Shown: positions 50,419 through 59,117, counted from the stretch's first letter. The stretch is DNA of 64,000 nucleotides from Natrinema saccharevitans (GCF_001953745.1 NZ_LWLN01000001.1:3038001-3102000), one strand, 5' to 3'. Notes: generated by a model from the letters alone, not told the origin. Translations and numbers: made by a program.

Positions 50419-51378
50419 ATGGCCGACCTGCTCGCCATCTTCGGCTCGGCGATCGGACCGATCGTCGCCATCGCGGCGGTGGGCTACGTGCTGGCCACCG
50501 TCAAGGCGGTCGATCCCGAGCCACTGAACACCGCCGTCGTCTACGTCCTCGCGCCCGCCCTGGTCTTTCACAGCCTCGCCACCACCGAACTCGAGGCGGC
50601 GACGCTGGTGCGCGTGACGGTCGGAATCGGCGTCTTCACGGCCGCGATGTGGGCGGTCGCGGAACTGGCCGGCCGCGCCGTCGGCGAACGGGAGCCGGCG
50701 CTGAGTGGGCTGGTACTCGTCGCGATCTTCACCAACTCCGGCAACCTCGGGATCCCGGTCTCGGACTTCGCGTTCGGCCCGGTCGGCCGCCAGACGGCCG
50801 TCCTCTTCCTCTCGGTCCAGTCCGTGCTGATGTACACTGTCGGCGTCTACGTCGCCTCCCGGAGCAGCGGCTCGGCCGGCCTCGAGGGCGTCCGCCGGGT
50901 GTTCTACATCCCGCTGGTCTACGCCGTCGCCGCCGCGCTGGGCGCGCGGGCGCTGGGCGTCGTCCCACCGGCGGACACCGCGGCGATGGAGACCCTGCGA
51001 CTCGTCGGCGACGCCTCGATCCCGCTGATGTTGCTCATCCTCGGGATCCAGCTCGCGCGGGCCGACACCGCCTCGGCGATTTCCCGGGCCTGGCCCGCGA
51101 CCGCGCTCAAGACGGTCGTCGCGCCGGTGGTCGGACTCGGCGTCGCCGTGCTGATCGGCTTCGAGAACCCGACCGTCGCGCGCGTGTTCGTCCTCGAGAC
51201 GGCCATGCCCGCCGCGGTGACGCCGCTGGTGTTGGTCATCGAGTTCGCGGACGGCGCGCGAACGGAGGGGATTCTCGTCTCGGAGTACGTCTCGACCTGC
51301 GTCCTCCTGACGACGCTGCTTTCGGTGCCGATACTGACCGGGCTGATCGCACTCCTGCAGTCGGGCGTGGTGATCTGA
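50419..51378 (+). CDS. AEC family (auxin efflux carrier-like) transporter
   Basis: The 319-residue protein has about ten hydrophobic helices, starting LLAIFGSAIGPIVAIAAVGY, with characteristic AEC segments TNSGNLGIPVSDFAFGPVGR and LRLVGDASIPLMLLILGIQL, and the C-terminal TAMPAAVTPLVLVIEF-like motif. AEC proteins move small organic anions or amino-acid derivatives; the substrate is unknown. Start ATG 50419 gives MADLLAIFGS. Confidence 0.93.
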   Translation: MADLLAIFGSAIGPIVAIAAVGYVLATVKAVDPEPLNTAVVYVLAPALVFHSLATTELEAATLVRVTVGIGVFTAAMWAVAELAGRAVGEREPALSGLVLVAIFTNSGNLGIPVSDFAFGPVGRQTAVLFLSVQSVLMYTVGVYVASRSSGSAGLEGVRRVFYIPLVYAVAAALGARALGVVPPADTAAMETLRLVGDASIPLMLLILGIQLARADTASAISRAWPATALKTVVAPVVGLGVAVLIGFENPTVARVFVLETAMPAAVTPLVLVIEFADGARTEGILVSEYVSTCVLLTTLLSVPILTGLIALLQSGVVI

Positions 51379-51685
51379 ACGCGACAAGCGGGCAACGACT
51401 CGAGATCGCGTGCCTGCGCGCCGTCCATGCATAGGTCGGGCCAAGGACTATGCGTCTCGTTCCCACAGTTAACAACGATCCGCGTCCGGGACTGACACTG
51501 ATCCGGAGGTGGATCACGCCGACCGATCCGACACCGCGAGCGCCACGATTGGGACGTTGGGGGCGGCGAACCCGGGGCTCACACCCCCTTTTGACTCGAG
51601 CGGCCGAACACAGCTCACGGCGACGGCACTCGGGAGCGACGCGAACCCGAGTACGACGGCGGAAAACGAGACGGATCGGAACCCG
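51379..51685. other. Intergenic stretch between convergent genes
   Basis: No protein-like frame is supported. Arms GCATAG/CTATGC around 51430-51452 could form a weak hairpin after the transporter gene, and a CCCCCTTTT run lies near 51590. No copy of the 86-nt element is seen. Confidence 0.4.
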
Positions 51686-53368
51686 CTAGTGGGCCTGATC
51701 GTGGGGGTTCAGCGCCGTGCCGTAGTTCTCGGCGTGATCGGAGTACTCGATGAACCGCGGCGCGTCGGGGTCGAAGGGCCGCTCCAAGCTCTCGAAGGCC
51801 TTCTTTTTGTCCCAGCCCTGTAGTTTGCCGACCGCCGACTTGTCCTCCAAGTCGTGGTAGTCGAGTTTCGGCTCGGTCAGCTCCCAGGCGTTCATCCCCT
51901 GCTCGGTGCGGACGATGACGCTCGAGTACTCGTCGCTCGAGCCGACGGAGCCGACGGTGATGTCCGAACAGAACCCGGTGAAGTCGGCACACTCGTCACA
52001 GCCCTTGAGCGCGGCGTCGTGGAAGTTCTCGATGTCCTCCTCGACGATCATCTCGCCGTCGTGGTCGTAGACCATCATCTTCCCGTCGAGGACGTCCATC
52101 TTGCCGATCTCTTCGGGTGAGATGCCGCGTTGCTCCTCGAGTTGCTCGCCCATGAGGCTGTGGTAGTTGAAGTTCTTCGTACACATCAGCGCGATCGTGT
52201 AATCGACCGCGCGGATGCCCTCGTTCTGGGCCTGGTAGTCCCACTCGAAGTCCTGCAGGGCGCGGATGCCCTCGATCTCACAGGGCGTGCCGACGATGGC
52301 CAGCGAGAGGTCCTCCCAGTCCTTGTCGGGGAGTTTGTGTTCCCACTGCTCGAGATCGAGGTTGCCAAGCGCCAGCGTCTGGTTGTAGACGGTGCCGGCG
52401 TTTTCGATGAGTTCCTCGGTCGTGGTGGCGAGGTAACTCTCGGCCTTCCAGGCCTCCTCGTCGCTCTCGGTCGCGACGAGCGCGCCGTCGATCTCGCCTT
52501 CCTCGAGCAGCGTCGCGAGGACGCCGGTGACGACGCCGCCGTCCTGGGCCCCGTCGGTCCAGTCGTCCTCGACCCTCGCCGAGAACTCCGTGATCGGGTC
52601 GCCCGCGCCTTTGACGTTGTCCTCGCCGCCGGTGATCTTCCACTGGCGCTCGTAGCGCATGCCGCCGCGGGGACAGAAGTCCCAACACATCGAACAGCCG
52701 GTACACATCTTGACCAGTTCCGGCAGGCCGTCGTCGCCGACCCCGATCGAGTCCGACGGACAGGCGGCGACGCAGGTCCCACACTGGATACAGCGGCCCT
52801 CGTCGATGACCGCCTCGTCCAGTTCCATGAACCAGGTCTTCTCGTCCGGCGTCTCGATGTCGTTCATCCGCGAGCGGATCGAGTACTCCGGCGTGTCCAG
52901 ATCGACGCCCTCGGGAACCCCGACGCGCGTATCGGGGGCGTCGTCGTAGACGTCCTGACTGGCGTCCTCGGCGGGCTCGGTGAACTCGAGGTCGCCGAGT
53001 TCGCCCATCTCGTCGACGTTGGCGACGCCGGCACCGTCCGTGGCGACGGGCTGCGTTTCCGGTTCGGCATCGGCAGCGGTCTGCTCGCCGCAGGTACAGG
53101 AATCGGGCGAGCAGCTGTCACCCTCTGCGCTCGCACCGCCGTCGGTCGCGATGGCGCCCTCTCGAGCGTGGTCGGTGTTCTCCCGGGAGCGGGACGCGCC
53201 GCCCGCGGCGTCGGGGACGACGACGGCGTCGTCATCGTCGTCCGAGTCGGGAACGTGGGGGAAAGGGGGTTCGTCCTCGCTTCGCTCGGCCTCGCGGCTC
53301 GCGTGTCGCTCCGCTCCCGCTCGCTTCTTCGAGGACTCGCTGCGTTCGTCCTCGCGGTCAGTCCCCAT
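51686..53368 (-). CDS. FrhB-like coenzyme F420-type hydrogenase/dehydrogenase beta-subunit protein with ferredoxin domain
   Basis: The 560-residue protein has a long acidic, low-complexity N-terminus (about 150 residues), then two 4Fe-4S motifs (CIQCGTCVAACP and CTGCSMCWDFCP), followed by an FrhB-type domain containing VGTPCEIEGIRALQ and KGCDECADFTGFCSDITVGS. FrhB domains bind FAD and oxidise or reduce F420. It overlaps the nirA stop by 11 bp, so the two are coupled. It could feed electrons to NirA, but the donor is inference. Confidence 0.9.
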   Translation of the reverse strand: MGTDREDERSESSKKRAGAERHASREAERSEDEPPFPHVPDSDDDDDAVVVPDAAGGASRSRENTDHAREGAIATDGGASAEGDSCSPDSCTCGEQTAADAEPETQPVATDGAGVANVDEMGELGDLEFTEPAEDASQDVYDDAPDTRVGVPEGVDLDTPEYSIRSRMNDIETPDEKTWFMELDEAVIDEGRCIQCGTCVAACPSDSIGVGDDGLPELVKMCTGCSMCWDFCPRGGMRYERQWKITGGEDNVKGAGDPITEFSARVEDDWTDGAQDGGVVTGVLATLLEEGEIDGALVATESDEEAWKAESYLATTTEELIENAGTVYNQTLALGNLDLEQWEHKLPDKDWEDLSLAIVGTPCEIEGIRALQDFEWDYQAQNEGIRAVDYTIALMCTKNFNYHSLMGEQLEEQRGISPEEIGKMDVLDGKMMVYDHDGEMIVEEDIENFHDAALKGCDECADFTGFCSDITVGSVGSSDEYSSVIVRTEQGMNAWELTEPKLDYHDLEDKSAVGKLQGWDKKKAFESLERPFDPDAPRFIEYSDHAENYGTALNPHDQAH

Positions 53369-55076
53369 GAGCGACACCTCGTACAACCGGTGCGTCCGCG
53401 TCCTGCATGATCGACCGAAGCTGCCCGTTGTCGACGCCGCGACACCACTCGTAGAACTGCTCGCCCTCGTCGCGATCCTCGCTGTAGGCCTCGAACAGCT
53501 GCTCGAGGGCTGGGATCACGGAGTCGGCGGGCACGGCGCTCTCGACCCAGTCGAGGAACTCGTTGTCGGCACCCAGCGAACCGCCGAGACCGAAGTCCAT
53601 TCCCTCGACGATGTCGTCACCGTCCTCGTCCTCGAGCTTGACCGTCTCGCCGCGGAAGCCGATGTCGGCGATCTGGGGCTGGGCACACGAGGCCGAGCAG
53701 CCGGACATGTGCATCCGGATGGACTCGATGTCGTCGGGCACGTCGATGCGGTCGTCGAGTTCGCGGGCCCAGCGCTTGGTCCGCTTTTTCGTCTCGATGA
53801 TGGCGTAGTTACAGAACTCGTTGCCCGTACAGCCGACCGCGCCGCGGGAGAACGGCCCCGGATCGGGGCTGTACTCCCGGGCGAACGGCTCCGCCAGCAG
53901 GTCGTCGACGTTCTCGTCGGGGATGTGCGTGATGAGGAAGTTCTGGTCGGTCGCGAGGCGGACGGAGGCGTCCTCGGTCCCGTACGTCTCGGCGGCGCGG
54001 GCGGCTTCCGCGAACTCGTCGCCGCCCATGCGGCCGGCGATCACGTTGAAGCCGACGTAGTTGAGGCCGTCCTGTTTCTGCTCGTGGACGCCGACGTGAT
54101 CGCCCTGATAGCCGACGGTGAGGTTCTGGCCGCCGGTCGGCAGGTCGACGGTACAGCGGTCGCGGACGGCCTCCTCGAACTTCTCGGCCCCCATCTGCTC
54201 GACGAGATACCGCATGCGACAGACGCCGCGGTTGTTCCGGTCGCCCAGTTCCTTGAACGTCTGGGCGACGGCACGACAGAACTCGACGGCGTCCTCGGGC
54301 CTGATGAAGGCGTCGAGTTCGGAACTCATCCGCGGGCCGTCGGAGAGGCCGCCGCCGACGCGGGCGTGGAAGCCGTAGAGGTACTCGCCACCGTCGGACG
54401 AGCCTCCGGCTTCGGCGGAGACGCCGATCTCCTTTTTCGCGGGGACGAGCCCGACGTCGTTGATCTGGGACTGGGCGCAGTCGTGGGCACAGCCCGTGAT
54501 CGTCATCTTGAACTTCCGGGGGAGGTTAGCGTACTCGCGGTTCTCGGTGAAGAAGTCCGAGACGGCCTCGATGACCGGTTGGGCGTTGAAACACTCGTGG
54601 TCGTCGAGACCGGCCGCGGGGCAGCCGAGGACGTTCCGGGCCGAGTCACCACAGCCCTGGACCGTCGTCAGACCGACCTCGTCGTAGCGGTCCCACATCT
54701 CGGGCACGTCCTCGACGCGGATCCAGTGTTTCTGGATGTCCTGTCGGGTCGTGATGTCGAGGTAGGCGTCGCCCCAGAGTTCGTTCTGCTCCTCGCCGCC
54801 GTACTCCTCGGGGGCGACCGCGAGGTCGTCGGTGACCTCGCCGATGACCTCAGCCTGTTCCGGCGTGAGCTTCCCGCCGGGGACCTTGGTCCGGATCATG
54901 AAGTAGCCCTCCTGCTTCTGGGCGTACATGCCGGCCCACTTCAGGCGCTCCCACTCGCCGCCGCCGGCGCGTGCTTCGATCTCCTCGAAGGAGAGTTCCT
55001 CGTCGGCGTAGTCGTAGACGTCGTCGATGACGTCGAGGGGATGTTTCTCCTGTTTGTGCTGCTCGACCGTATTCAT
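53358..55076 (-). CDS. nirA: Ferredoxin-nitrite/sulfite reductase (siroheme, 4Fe-4S)
   Basis: The 572-residue protein has the duplicated NiR/SiR fold. TVQGCGDSARNVLGCPAAGL and ITGCAHDCAQSQINDVGLVP are typical of the first half; the siroheme/4Fe-4S cysteines are in VGCTGNEFCNYAIIE and MSGCSASCAQPQIADIGFRG. CTGNxFC favours nitrite reductase over sulfite reductase. The ATG at 55076 (MNTVEQ) is chosen; an ATG at 55085 would add MVP. It is first in a two-gene operon with the FrhB-like gene. Confidence 0.92.
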   Translation of the reverse strand: MNTVEQHKQEKHPLDVIDDVYDYADEELSFEEIEARAGGGEWERLKWAGMYAQKQEGYFMIRTKVPGGKLTPEQAEVIGEVTDDLAVAPEEYGGEEQNELWGDAYLDITTRQDIQKHWIRVEDVPEMWDRYDEVGLTTVQGCGDSARNVLGCPAAGLDDHECFNAQPVIEAVSDFFTENREYANLPRKFKMTITGCAHDCAQSQINDVGLVPAKKEIGVSAEAGGSSDGGEYLYGFHARVGGGLSDGPRMSSELDAFIRPEDAVEFCRAVAQTFKELGDRNNRGVCRMRYLVEQMGAEKFEEAVRDRCTVDLPTGGQNLTVGYQGDHVGVHEQKQDGLNYVGFNVIAGRMGGDEFAEAARAAETYGTEDASVRLATDQNFLITHIPDENVDDLLAEPFAREYSPDPGPFSRGAVGCTGNEFCNYAIIETKKRTKRWARELDDRIDVPDDIESIRMHMSGCSASCAQPQIADIGFRGETVKLEDEDGDDIVEGMDFGLGGSLGADNEFLDWVESAVPADSVIPALEQLFEAYSEDRDEGEQFYEWCRGVDNGQLRSIMQDADAPVVRGVAHGD

Positions 55077-55388
55077 CGGGACCACCGCCGGTCGGCAGCC
55101 GCTCGAGCGGTCGCACTGTGTTCAAAGACCATTGTTTAGCGGGTAATGCGACCCCGTTCGTATACACCCCCGCAACTCGGCGAATCATGACGTGGGTCGC
55201 CCCCACCAGTAAATATTGCCCCGACGTAGTGCCATCGACGAGGGGGACTGACCGAAACCGTCGGGAGGGCAGCGAAACGAGCGGGTTCGAGTCGACGCCG
55301 GGACGCCCCGCGTCGTCAGTAGCGGTAACGGTTTCCGACACCGGACGCTGCCGGCGACGCCGGGGCCGGAAGCGAGACCGGTCGCCGG
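55077..55388 (-). promoter_or_regulatory. nirA upstream region
   Basis: Two TATA-like sites are visible on the minus strand: GCAATATTTACTGG at about 55205-55218 and GTGTATACGAACG at about 55158-55170. Both imply a leader of more than 60 nt before nirA, unusual for haloarchaea and consistent with regulated transcription. No operator is recognised. Confidence 0.4.
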
Positions 55389-55973
55389 TCAGGCGAAACA
55401 GGCGACGAGTTCGCCCTGCGTTCGGGGATCGGGCTCGAAGCGCAACTCCTCGGCGACTCCGTGGTACCGGGCCCGAAGGACGGCGTTCTCGTCGACGTAG
55501 TAGACGACGCGGATGTCCCACCTGTCGCGCGGTTCGACGCTCGACCCGCCGGTCCCGGTCGTCAGGTCGTACCGGATCGCGACCATGACCGCGTCCGGGT
55601 CCGTCGACGATCCGACCGATTCCACGCGACCGTCGGTCCGGCGGAGGGCGACGGTCCGTGCTGCAGCACCGTACTGACCGAGGAACGCGTTGTGTCGATA
55701 CGCCCGCTCGAACGCCGTGACGTACTCGACCATGTCATCGTCCAGCGACGACGGCGACGACGGATACGTCCGCGACTCGAGCGTGCCGCCGTCCGGCGGC
55801 TCGGGATCCGGACGGCTGACTTCGTCACACTCGAACCAGTCCGCCGGGACGGTTCCGGAATCCAGCGGCGGGCCGGTCGGCCCGCCGGAGGTATACTCGA
55901 AACCGCCCGTCGTGACCGCGACGGTCGTGACGACCGACGCGAGGAGCCCGCGGCGAGAGCAAGGACGGTTCAT
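55389..55973 (-). CDS. Secreted hypothetical protein with Tat-like signal
   Basis: The 194-residue product starts MNRPCSRRGLLASVVTTVAV, an RR-containing signal segment. The mature part has DDMVEYVTAFERAYRHNAFL and VMVAIRYDLTTG, ending WDIRVVYYVDENAVLRARYH and a cysteine near the C-terminus. No family is recognised. It may be a surface or periplasm-side protein; it lies upstream of nirA in transcription direction, but no operon link is evident. Confidence 0.7.
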   Translation of the reverse strand: MNRPCSRRGLLASVVTTVAVTTGGFEYTSGGPTGPPLDSGTVPADWFECDEVSRPDPEPPDGGTLESRTYPSSPSSLDDDMVEYVTAFERAYRHNAFLGQYGAAARTVALRRTDGRVESVGSSTDPDAVMVAIRYDLTTGTGGSSVEPRDRWDIRVVYYVDENAVLRARYHGVAEELRFEPDPRTQGELVACFA

Positions 55974-56050
55974 ACGCTAAACCCTCAAACAAACAATAAG
56001 TATCTTCTGAAAGAACAACCCACCGGTAGGGGCGACGAGTCGCGGCACCA

Positions 56051-56168
56051 CTCCTCGAGCGGTCGATCAAGCACTTCGCCGGGATCGAACCGCTCTGAAT
56101 CGCCGCCCCTATCGACGACGAGGAACGGGATCGGTTCCCGGTGGCGTGGGCGATCGATATCGCCGCGG
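56051..56168 (-). pseudogene. Decayed duplicate of the ftsY 3' end
   Basis: About 110 nt align with the ftsY 3' end (56219-56343). Shared strings include GGGATCGAACCGCTCT, GAGGAACGGGATCGG and GTGGGCGATCGA; identity is around 80-85% by eye, with small indels. On the minus strand it would read ISIAHATGN, as in FtsY ISIAHVTGK, then break by frameshifts and stops. It lies within 170 nt downstream of the intact ftsY stop. It has no start codon and is not a gene. Confidence 0.7.
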
Positions 56169-56214
56169 GAGATCGGTTTCGAGAGCCAAGCGGCGGCGAA
56201 GACGTGACTCGACG

Positions 56215-57798
56215 TTACTCCTCGTCACCAAGGAGACGGTCGAGCATCTGGTCGGGATCGAACCGCTCTAAATCGTCGTATCCCTGCCCGACGCCGAGGA
56301 ACAGGATCGGCTTCCCGGTGACGTGGGCGATCGAGATCGCCGCGCCGCCGTTGGAGTCGGCGTCCGCTTTCGTCAGGATCGCGCCGTCGATCTCGGCGGC
56401 GTCGTTGAACTCCCTGGCACGGTTGACGGCGTCCTGTCCCGCGACCGCTTCGTCGACGAACAGCGTCATATCCGGGCCGACGACGCGATCGATCTTCTCG
56501 AGTTGGTCCATCAGGCCCTCGTCGGTGTGGAGCCGACCGGCGGTATCGCCCAGCACGACGTCGACGCCGTTGGCCTCGGCGTACTCGACGGCGTCGTACA
56601 GCACCGCGGCGGGGTCGCCGCCCTGTTCGTGACTGATGCATTTCGTATCGAGCGCGTCGGCGTGTTCCTGGATCTGCTCGTTGGCACCGGCGCGGTAGGT
56701 GTCGCCGTTTGCCATCACCGTCGAGTAGCCCCGCTCCTCGAAGTAGCGGCTCAACTTGGCGATCGAGGTCGTCTTCCCGACGCCGTTGACGCCGGTGAAG
56801 ACGATGGTAACCGGCTTGTCGGCCTCGGCGATTCGCTCGTCGAAGTCGAACTGGCCGACGCTGATCACGTCATAGATTGCGTTGTGCAGCGCCTCCTCGA
56901 CGACCTCACCGGTCGAGGTCGTGAAGGTCCGGGTCTCCCCGACCAGTTCGTCGCGGATGTTGTCGAGGATCTCCTCGGCGACGCCCATCTCGACGTCGCT
57001 GGAGAGCAGGGCCATCTCGAGTTCGTGTAACGGGCCCTCGAGGTCTTCCTCCTCGATGACGAACTTCCCCTTGACGAGGGACTTGGCCTTCGCACCGAAG
57101 CCGGTCCCGCCGTTGTCGGCGGTCGCATCGTCCTCGTCGGCGTCGGCCTCATCCGCGGTCTCGTCGGCGTCCCCGGCGACTGGCCCCTCGTCGACCGCCG
57201 TTTCGGCGGCCGGGTCGTCGGCCGCTGGCGTCTCGGCCGACGCCTCGTCCGGCGTCGCGGCGTCGGCCGGATCGTCGTCGGAGCCGGTTTCGTCGGCATC
57301 GGATTCGGAATCGTCGGACGACCCCGAAAAGAGCGAGCGGGCTCTGGCGCCGAGCCCGGTCCGGCCGCCGTCGTCGTCTTCGTCGTCCGCCGTGGCCTCC
57401 TCATCGACGGCCGATTCCTCGTCCGGGGCCGAACCGGCGTCGTCGGCCTCGCGGTCGGGATCGGTTGCCGGCTCCTGGCCCGCGGATTCGGCCGCGTCCG
57501 CAGCGGCGGCCTCGGTCGTCGCCTCCGGTGCCGACCCGGAGGTGACCGCCGCGTCCGGCTCGACCTCGGCGGCCGCCGGGGCCGCCGTCTCGGCGTCGGC
57601 GGTAGTATCGGTGGCTTCCGCGTCCGCCGAACTCGCCGGTTCCGGGTCGTCCGGCTCCGGCGGTTCGGTATCGGCGTCGTCGGCGGCGAGTTCGTCCGCT
57701 TCGAGGTCGGCCTCGTCGACTCCCTCGACGTTCTCCTCGGCGGCTTCTTCGGCGTCGTCGCGGAAGCTTCCGAGCTTGTCCTTCAGGTTATCGAACAT
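56215..57798 (-). CDS. ftsY: Signal recognition particle receptor FtsY
   Basis: The 527-residue SRP receptor docks SRP54-ribosome complexes at the membrane. The N-terminal 230 residues are an acidic Ala/Asp/Glu/Thr-rich region punctuated by three short basic amphipathic motifs (FDNLKDKLGSF, GLGARARSLFSG, GFGAKAKSLVKGKF). The NG domain follows, with IVFTGVNGVGKTTSIAKLSR, VVLGDTAGRLHTDEGLMDQL, and AILTKADADSNGGAAISIAH. Membrane binding by the amphipathic motifs is inferred. It is downstream of pfdA; a partial 3' duplicate lies just beyond its stop. Confidence 0.97.
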   Translation of the reverse strand: MFDNLKDKLGSFRDDAEEAAEENVEGVDEADLEADELAADDADTEPPEPDDPEPASSADAEATDTTADAETAAPAAAEVEPDAAVTSGSAPEATTEAAAADAAESAGQEPATDPDREADDAGSAPDEESAVDEEATADDEDDDGGRTGLGARARSLFSGSSDDSESDADETGSDDDPADAATPDEASAETPAADDPAAETAVDEGPVAGDADETADEADADEDDATADNGGTGFGAKAKSLVKGKFVIEEEDLEGPLHELEMALLSSDVEMGVAEEILDNIRDELVGETRTFTTSTGEVVEEALHNAIYDVISVGQFDFDERIAEADKPVTIVFTGVNGVGKTTSIAKLSRYFEERGYSTVMANGDTYRAGANEQIQEHADALDTKCISHEQGGDPAAVLYDAVEYAEANGVDVVLGDTAGRLHTDEGLMDQLEKIDRVVGPDMTLFVDEAVAGQDAVNRAREFNDAAEIDGAILTKADADSNGGAAISIAHVTGKPILFLGVGQGYDDLERFDPDQMLDRLLGDEE

Positions 57799-57825
57799 GG
57801 ATGGCGATAAACGTGCTCCGCCGCG

Positions 57826-58272
57826 TTACTCGTCGGGCTGGCCCTGGCCCATCCCCTGCATCTGCTGTTGCATCGCCTGCTGCTGGAGCTGCTGGGCCTG
57901 CTGCTCGAGTTCGTCGCTCTCGGTCTCGAGTTCCGTGATCTCCTCGTTGAGTTCGTCGATCTGGTCGTCGAGGTGATCTTTCTTGTTCTCGAGGGCGTCG
58001 ACGGCGTCGTCCTCCTCGAACTCCGCGGCGTAATCGGCGCCGAGGTCGACGATGACTTCGTCGATGTTCTCGATCGTCGTTCGCAGGTAGGCGCCGCCGC
58101 CAAGCGGCATCTGGACGGTCGAGCCGGTCTCGAGGGTCTCGATCGCTTCGATGGCCTCGTCGACCTCGGTCTGTTCCTGTCGCAGGGCTTCGACGTTCGC
58201 CTGCAGGCCCTCGATCTGTTCTTCGATCTCCTGAAGCTCCTGGGACAGCTGCTGGAGTTGCTGCTGACCCAT
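57826..58272 (-). CDS. pfdA: Prefoldin subunit alpha
   Basis: The 148-residue co-chaperone subunit has two long coiled coils (QLQQLSQELQEIEEQIEGLQ and KDHLDDQIDELNEEITELET) joined by the beta-hairpin VQMPLGGGAYLRTTIENIDE, followed by GADYAAEFEEDDAVDAL. It forms a hexamer with beta subunits and delivers unfolded proteins to the thermosome. Its ATG overlaps the rpl18a stop by one base. A C-terminal Gln/Met-rich tail is present. Confidence 0.96.
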   Translation of the reverse strand: MGQQQLQQLSQELQEIEEQIEGLQANVEALRQEQTEVDEAIEAIETLETGSTVQMPLGGGAYLRTTIENIDEVIVDLGADYAAEFEEDDAVDALENKKDHLDDQIDELNEEITELETESDELEQQAQQLQQQAMQQQMQGMGQGQPDE

Positions 58273-58445
58273 TATTGGGATACCTCCTCGAGTTCGATCT
58301 CGGTGCGTTTGAGCCCGTGCTGGCTTCCGAGCTGGGTGTAGGCGTGTTCACGAGCGACGTTCTCGTTCTCGGCGTCGATGGTCGTCTCGAACTCCGCGAA
58401 CCCGTCGCGGCTCTTGAATCGACCACTGACCGTAAATTGACTCAT
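58272..58445 (-). CDS. rpl18a: 50S ribosomal protein L18Ae (LX)
   Basis: The 57-residue protein starts MSQFTVSGRFKSRDGFAEFE and ends QHGLKRTEIELEEVSQ, matching archaeal L18Ae/LX. It belongs to the large ribosomal subunit. It is the first gene of the rpl18a-pfdA-ftsY run, which is normally joined to eif6 upstream; here an ASCH gene and a palindromic element intervene. Confidence 0.94.
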   Translation of the reverse strand: MSQFTVSGRFKSRDGFAEFETTIDAENENVAREHAYTQLGSQHGLKRTEIELEEVSQ

Positions 58446-58596
58446 GCCTATCCCTCCGGCAGGCAGTCGGAAGAATCTTCCCTTCCCATTCGACGGCCGG
58501 CGGCCGACGCGAGGTGTCGGAACGAGGGTCCCGTCCCCGACGTTCCCCACGAGCGAAGGGTCAAGCGTTTTCCGACGGGCGATCGAACCCGACCCC

Positions 58597-58908
58597 ATGA
58601 GCGAACTCGATCCCGGCGAGTTGCTGCCCAGCGAGCGAATGCGAGAACAGGCCCTCGAGGGCAGGGTCACCCAGATCCACCGCGGCCAGCAGTACGCCGA
58701 CGAAGGAGACACGTTCGCGATCGACGACACGACTTTCGAGGTGACCGCGGTTCGAGAGCGCACGCTCGGGGAGCTGACCGACGAGGACGCCCGAGCCGAG
58801 GGAATGGACGACCTCGAGGGGTACCGACGCATGCTCGAACGCGCCCACGAGAACTTCGAGTGGGACGACGACAGCGAGGTCGTCCTCCATCGATTCGAAC
58901 GGCGATAG
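58597..58908 (+). CDS. ASCH-domain protein
   Basis: The 103-residue protein starts MSELDPGELLPSERMREQAL and contains GRVTQIHRGQQYADEGDTFA, then FEVTAVRERTLGELTDEDAR and MDDLEGYRRMLERAHENFEW, the ASCH/PUA-like fold thought to bind RNA or modified nucleotides. It is oriented opposite to the ribosomal genes and sits between rpl18a and eif6, apparently inserted there. Function unknown. Confidence 0.88.
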   Translation: MSELDPGELLPSERMREQALEGRVTQIHRGQQYADEGDTFAIDDTTFEVTAVRERTLGELTDEDARAEGMDDLEGYRRMLERAHENFEWDDDSEVVLHRFERR

Positions 58909-59031
58909 GTCGTCGTCCTCCGGTCGCCGACGGCGACCGATACGCCGCGAGTAGAGACCACAGTACCCGGCCGCGAGCAGGCCGACCGAGAGCAAACTAC
59001 CGGCCATGAAGACGAGATCCTGCCGGAACAG

Positions 59032-59117
59032 CTATAGTAGCTCTTGAAAGTCAATGCACACCCGATCGCAGGACAGCGTTGTGATCGGTGTGTAAATCGT
59101 TTCAAGAGCTACTATAG
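59032..59117. repeat. 86-nt palindromic element, copy D
   Basis: It starts CTATAGTAGCTCTTGAAAG and ends GTTTCAAGAGCTACTATAG; the outer 18 bp are a perfect inverted repeat. The inner part (CAATGCACACCCGATCGCAG / TTGTGATCGGTGTGTAA) pairs imperfectly. It differs from copy C at 2 of 86 positions, indicating recent spread. It lies between the convergent ASCH and eif6 genes. The rest of 58909-59245 has no clear gene. Confidence 0.9.

Noticed and set aside
52980-55139. 719-codon plus-strand open frame antisense to nirA and the FrhB-like gene
   Set aside because: Composition is Val/Asp/Leu-rich from antisense of codon-biased coding DNA; no family motifs. nirA on the other strand has clear siroheme signatures.
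58561-59007. Minus-strand frame with a membrane-like N-terminus (MAGSLLSVGLLAAGYCGLYS)
   Set aside because: Only the first 35 residues look real; the remainder is antisense of the ASCH gene. It is noted as a possible gene remnant but not called.
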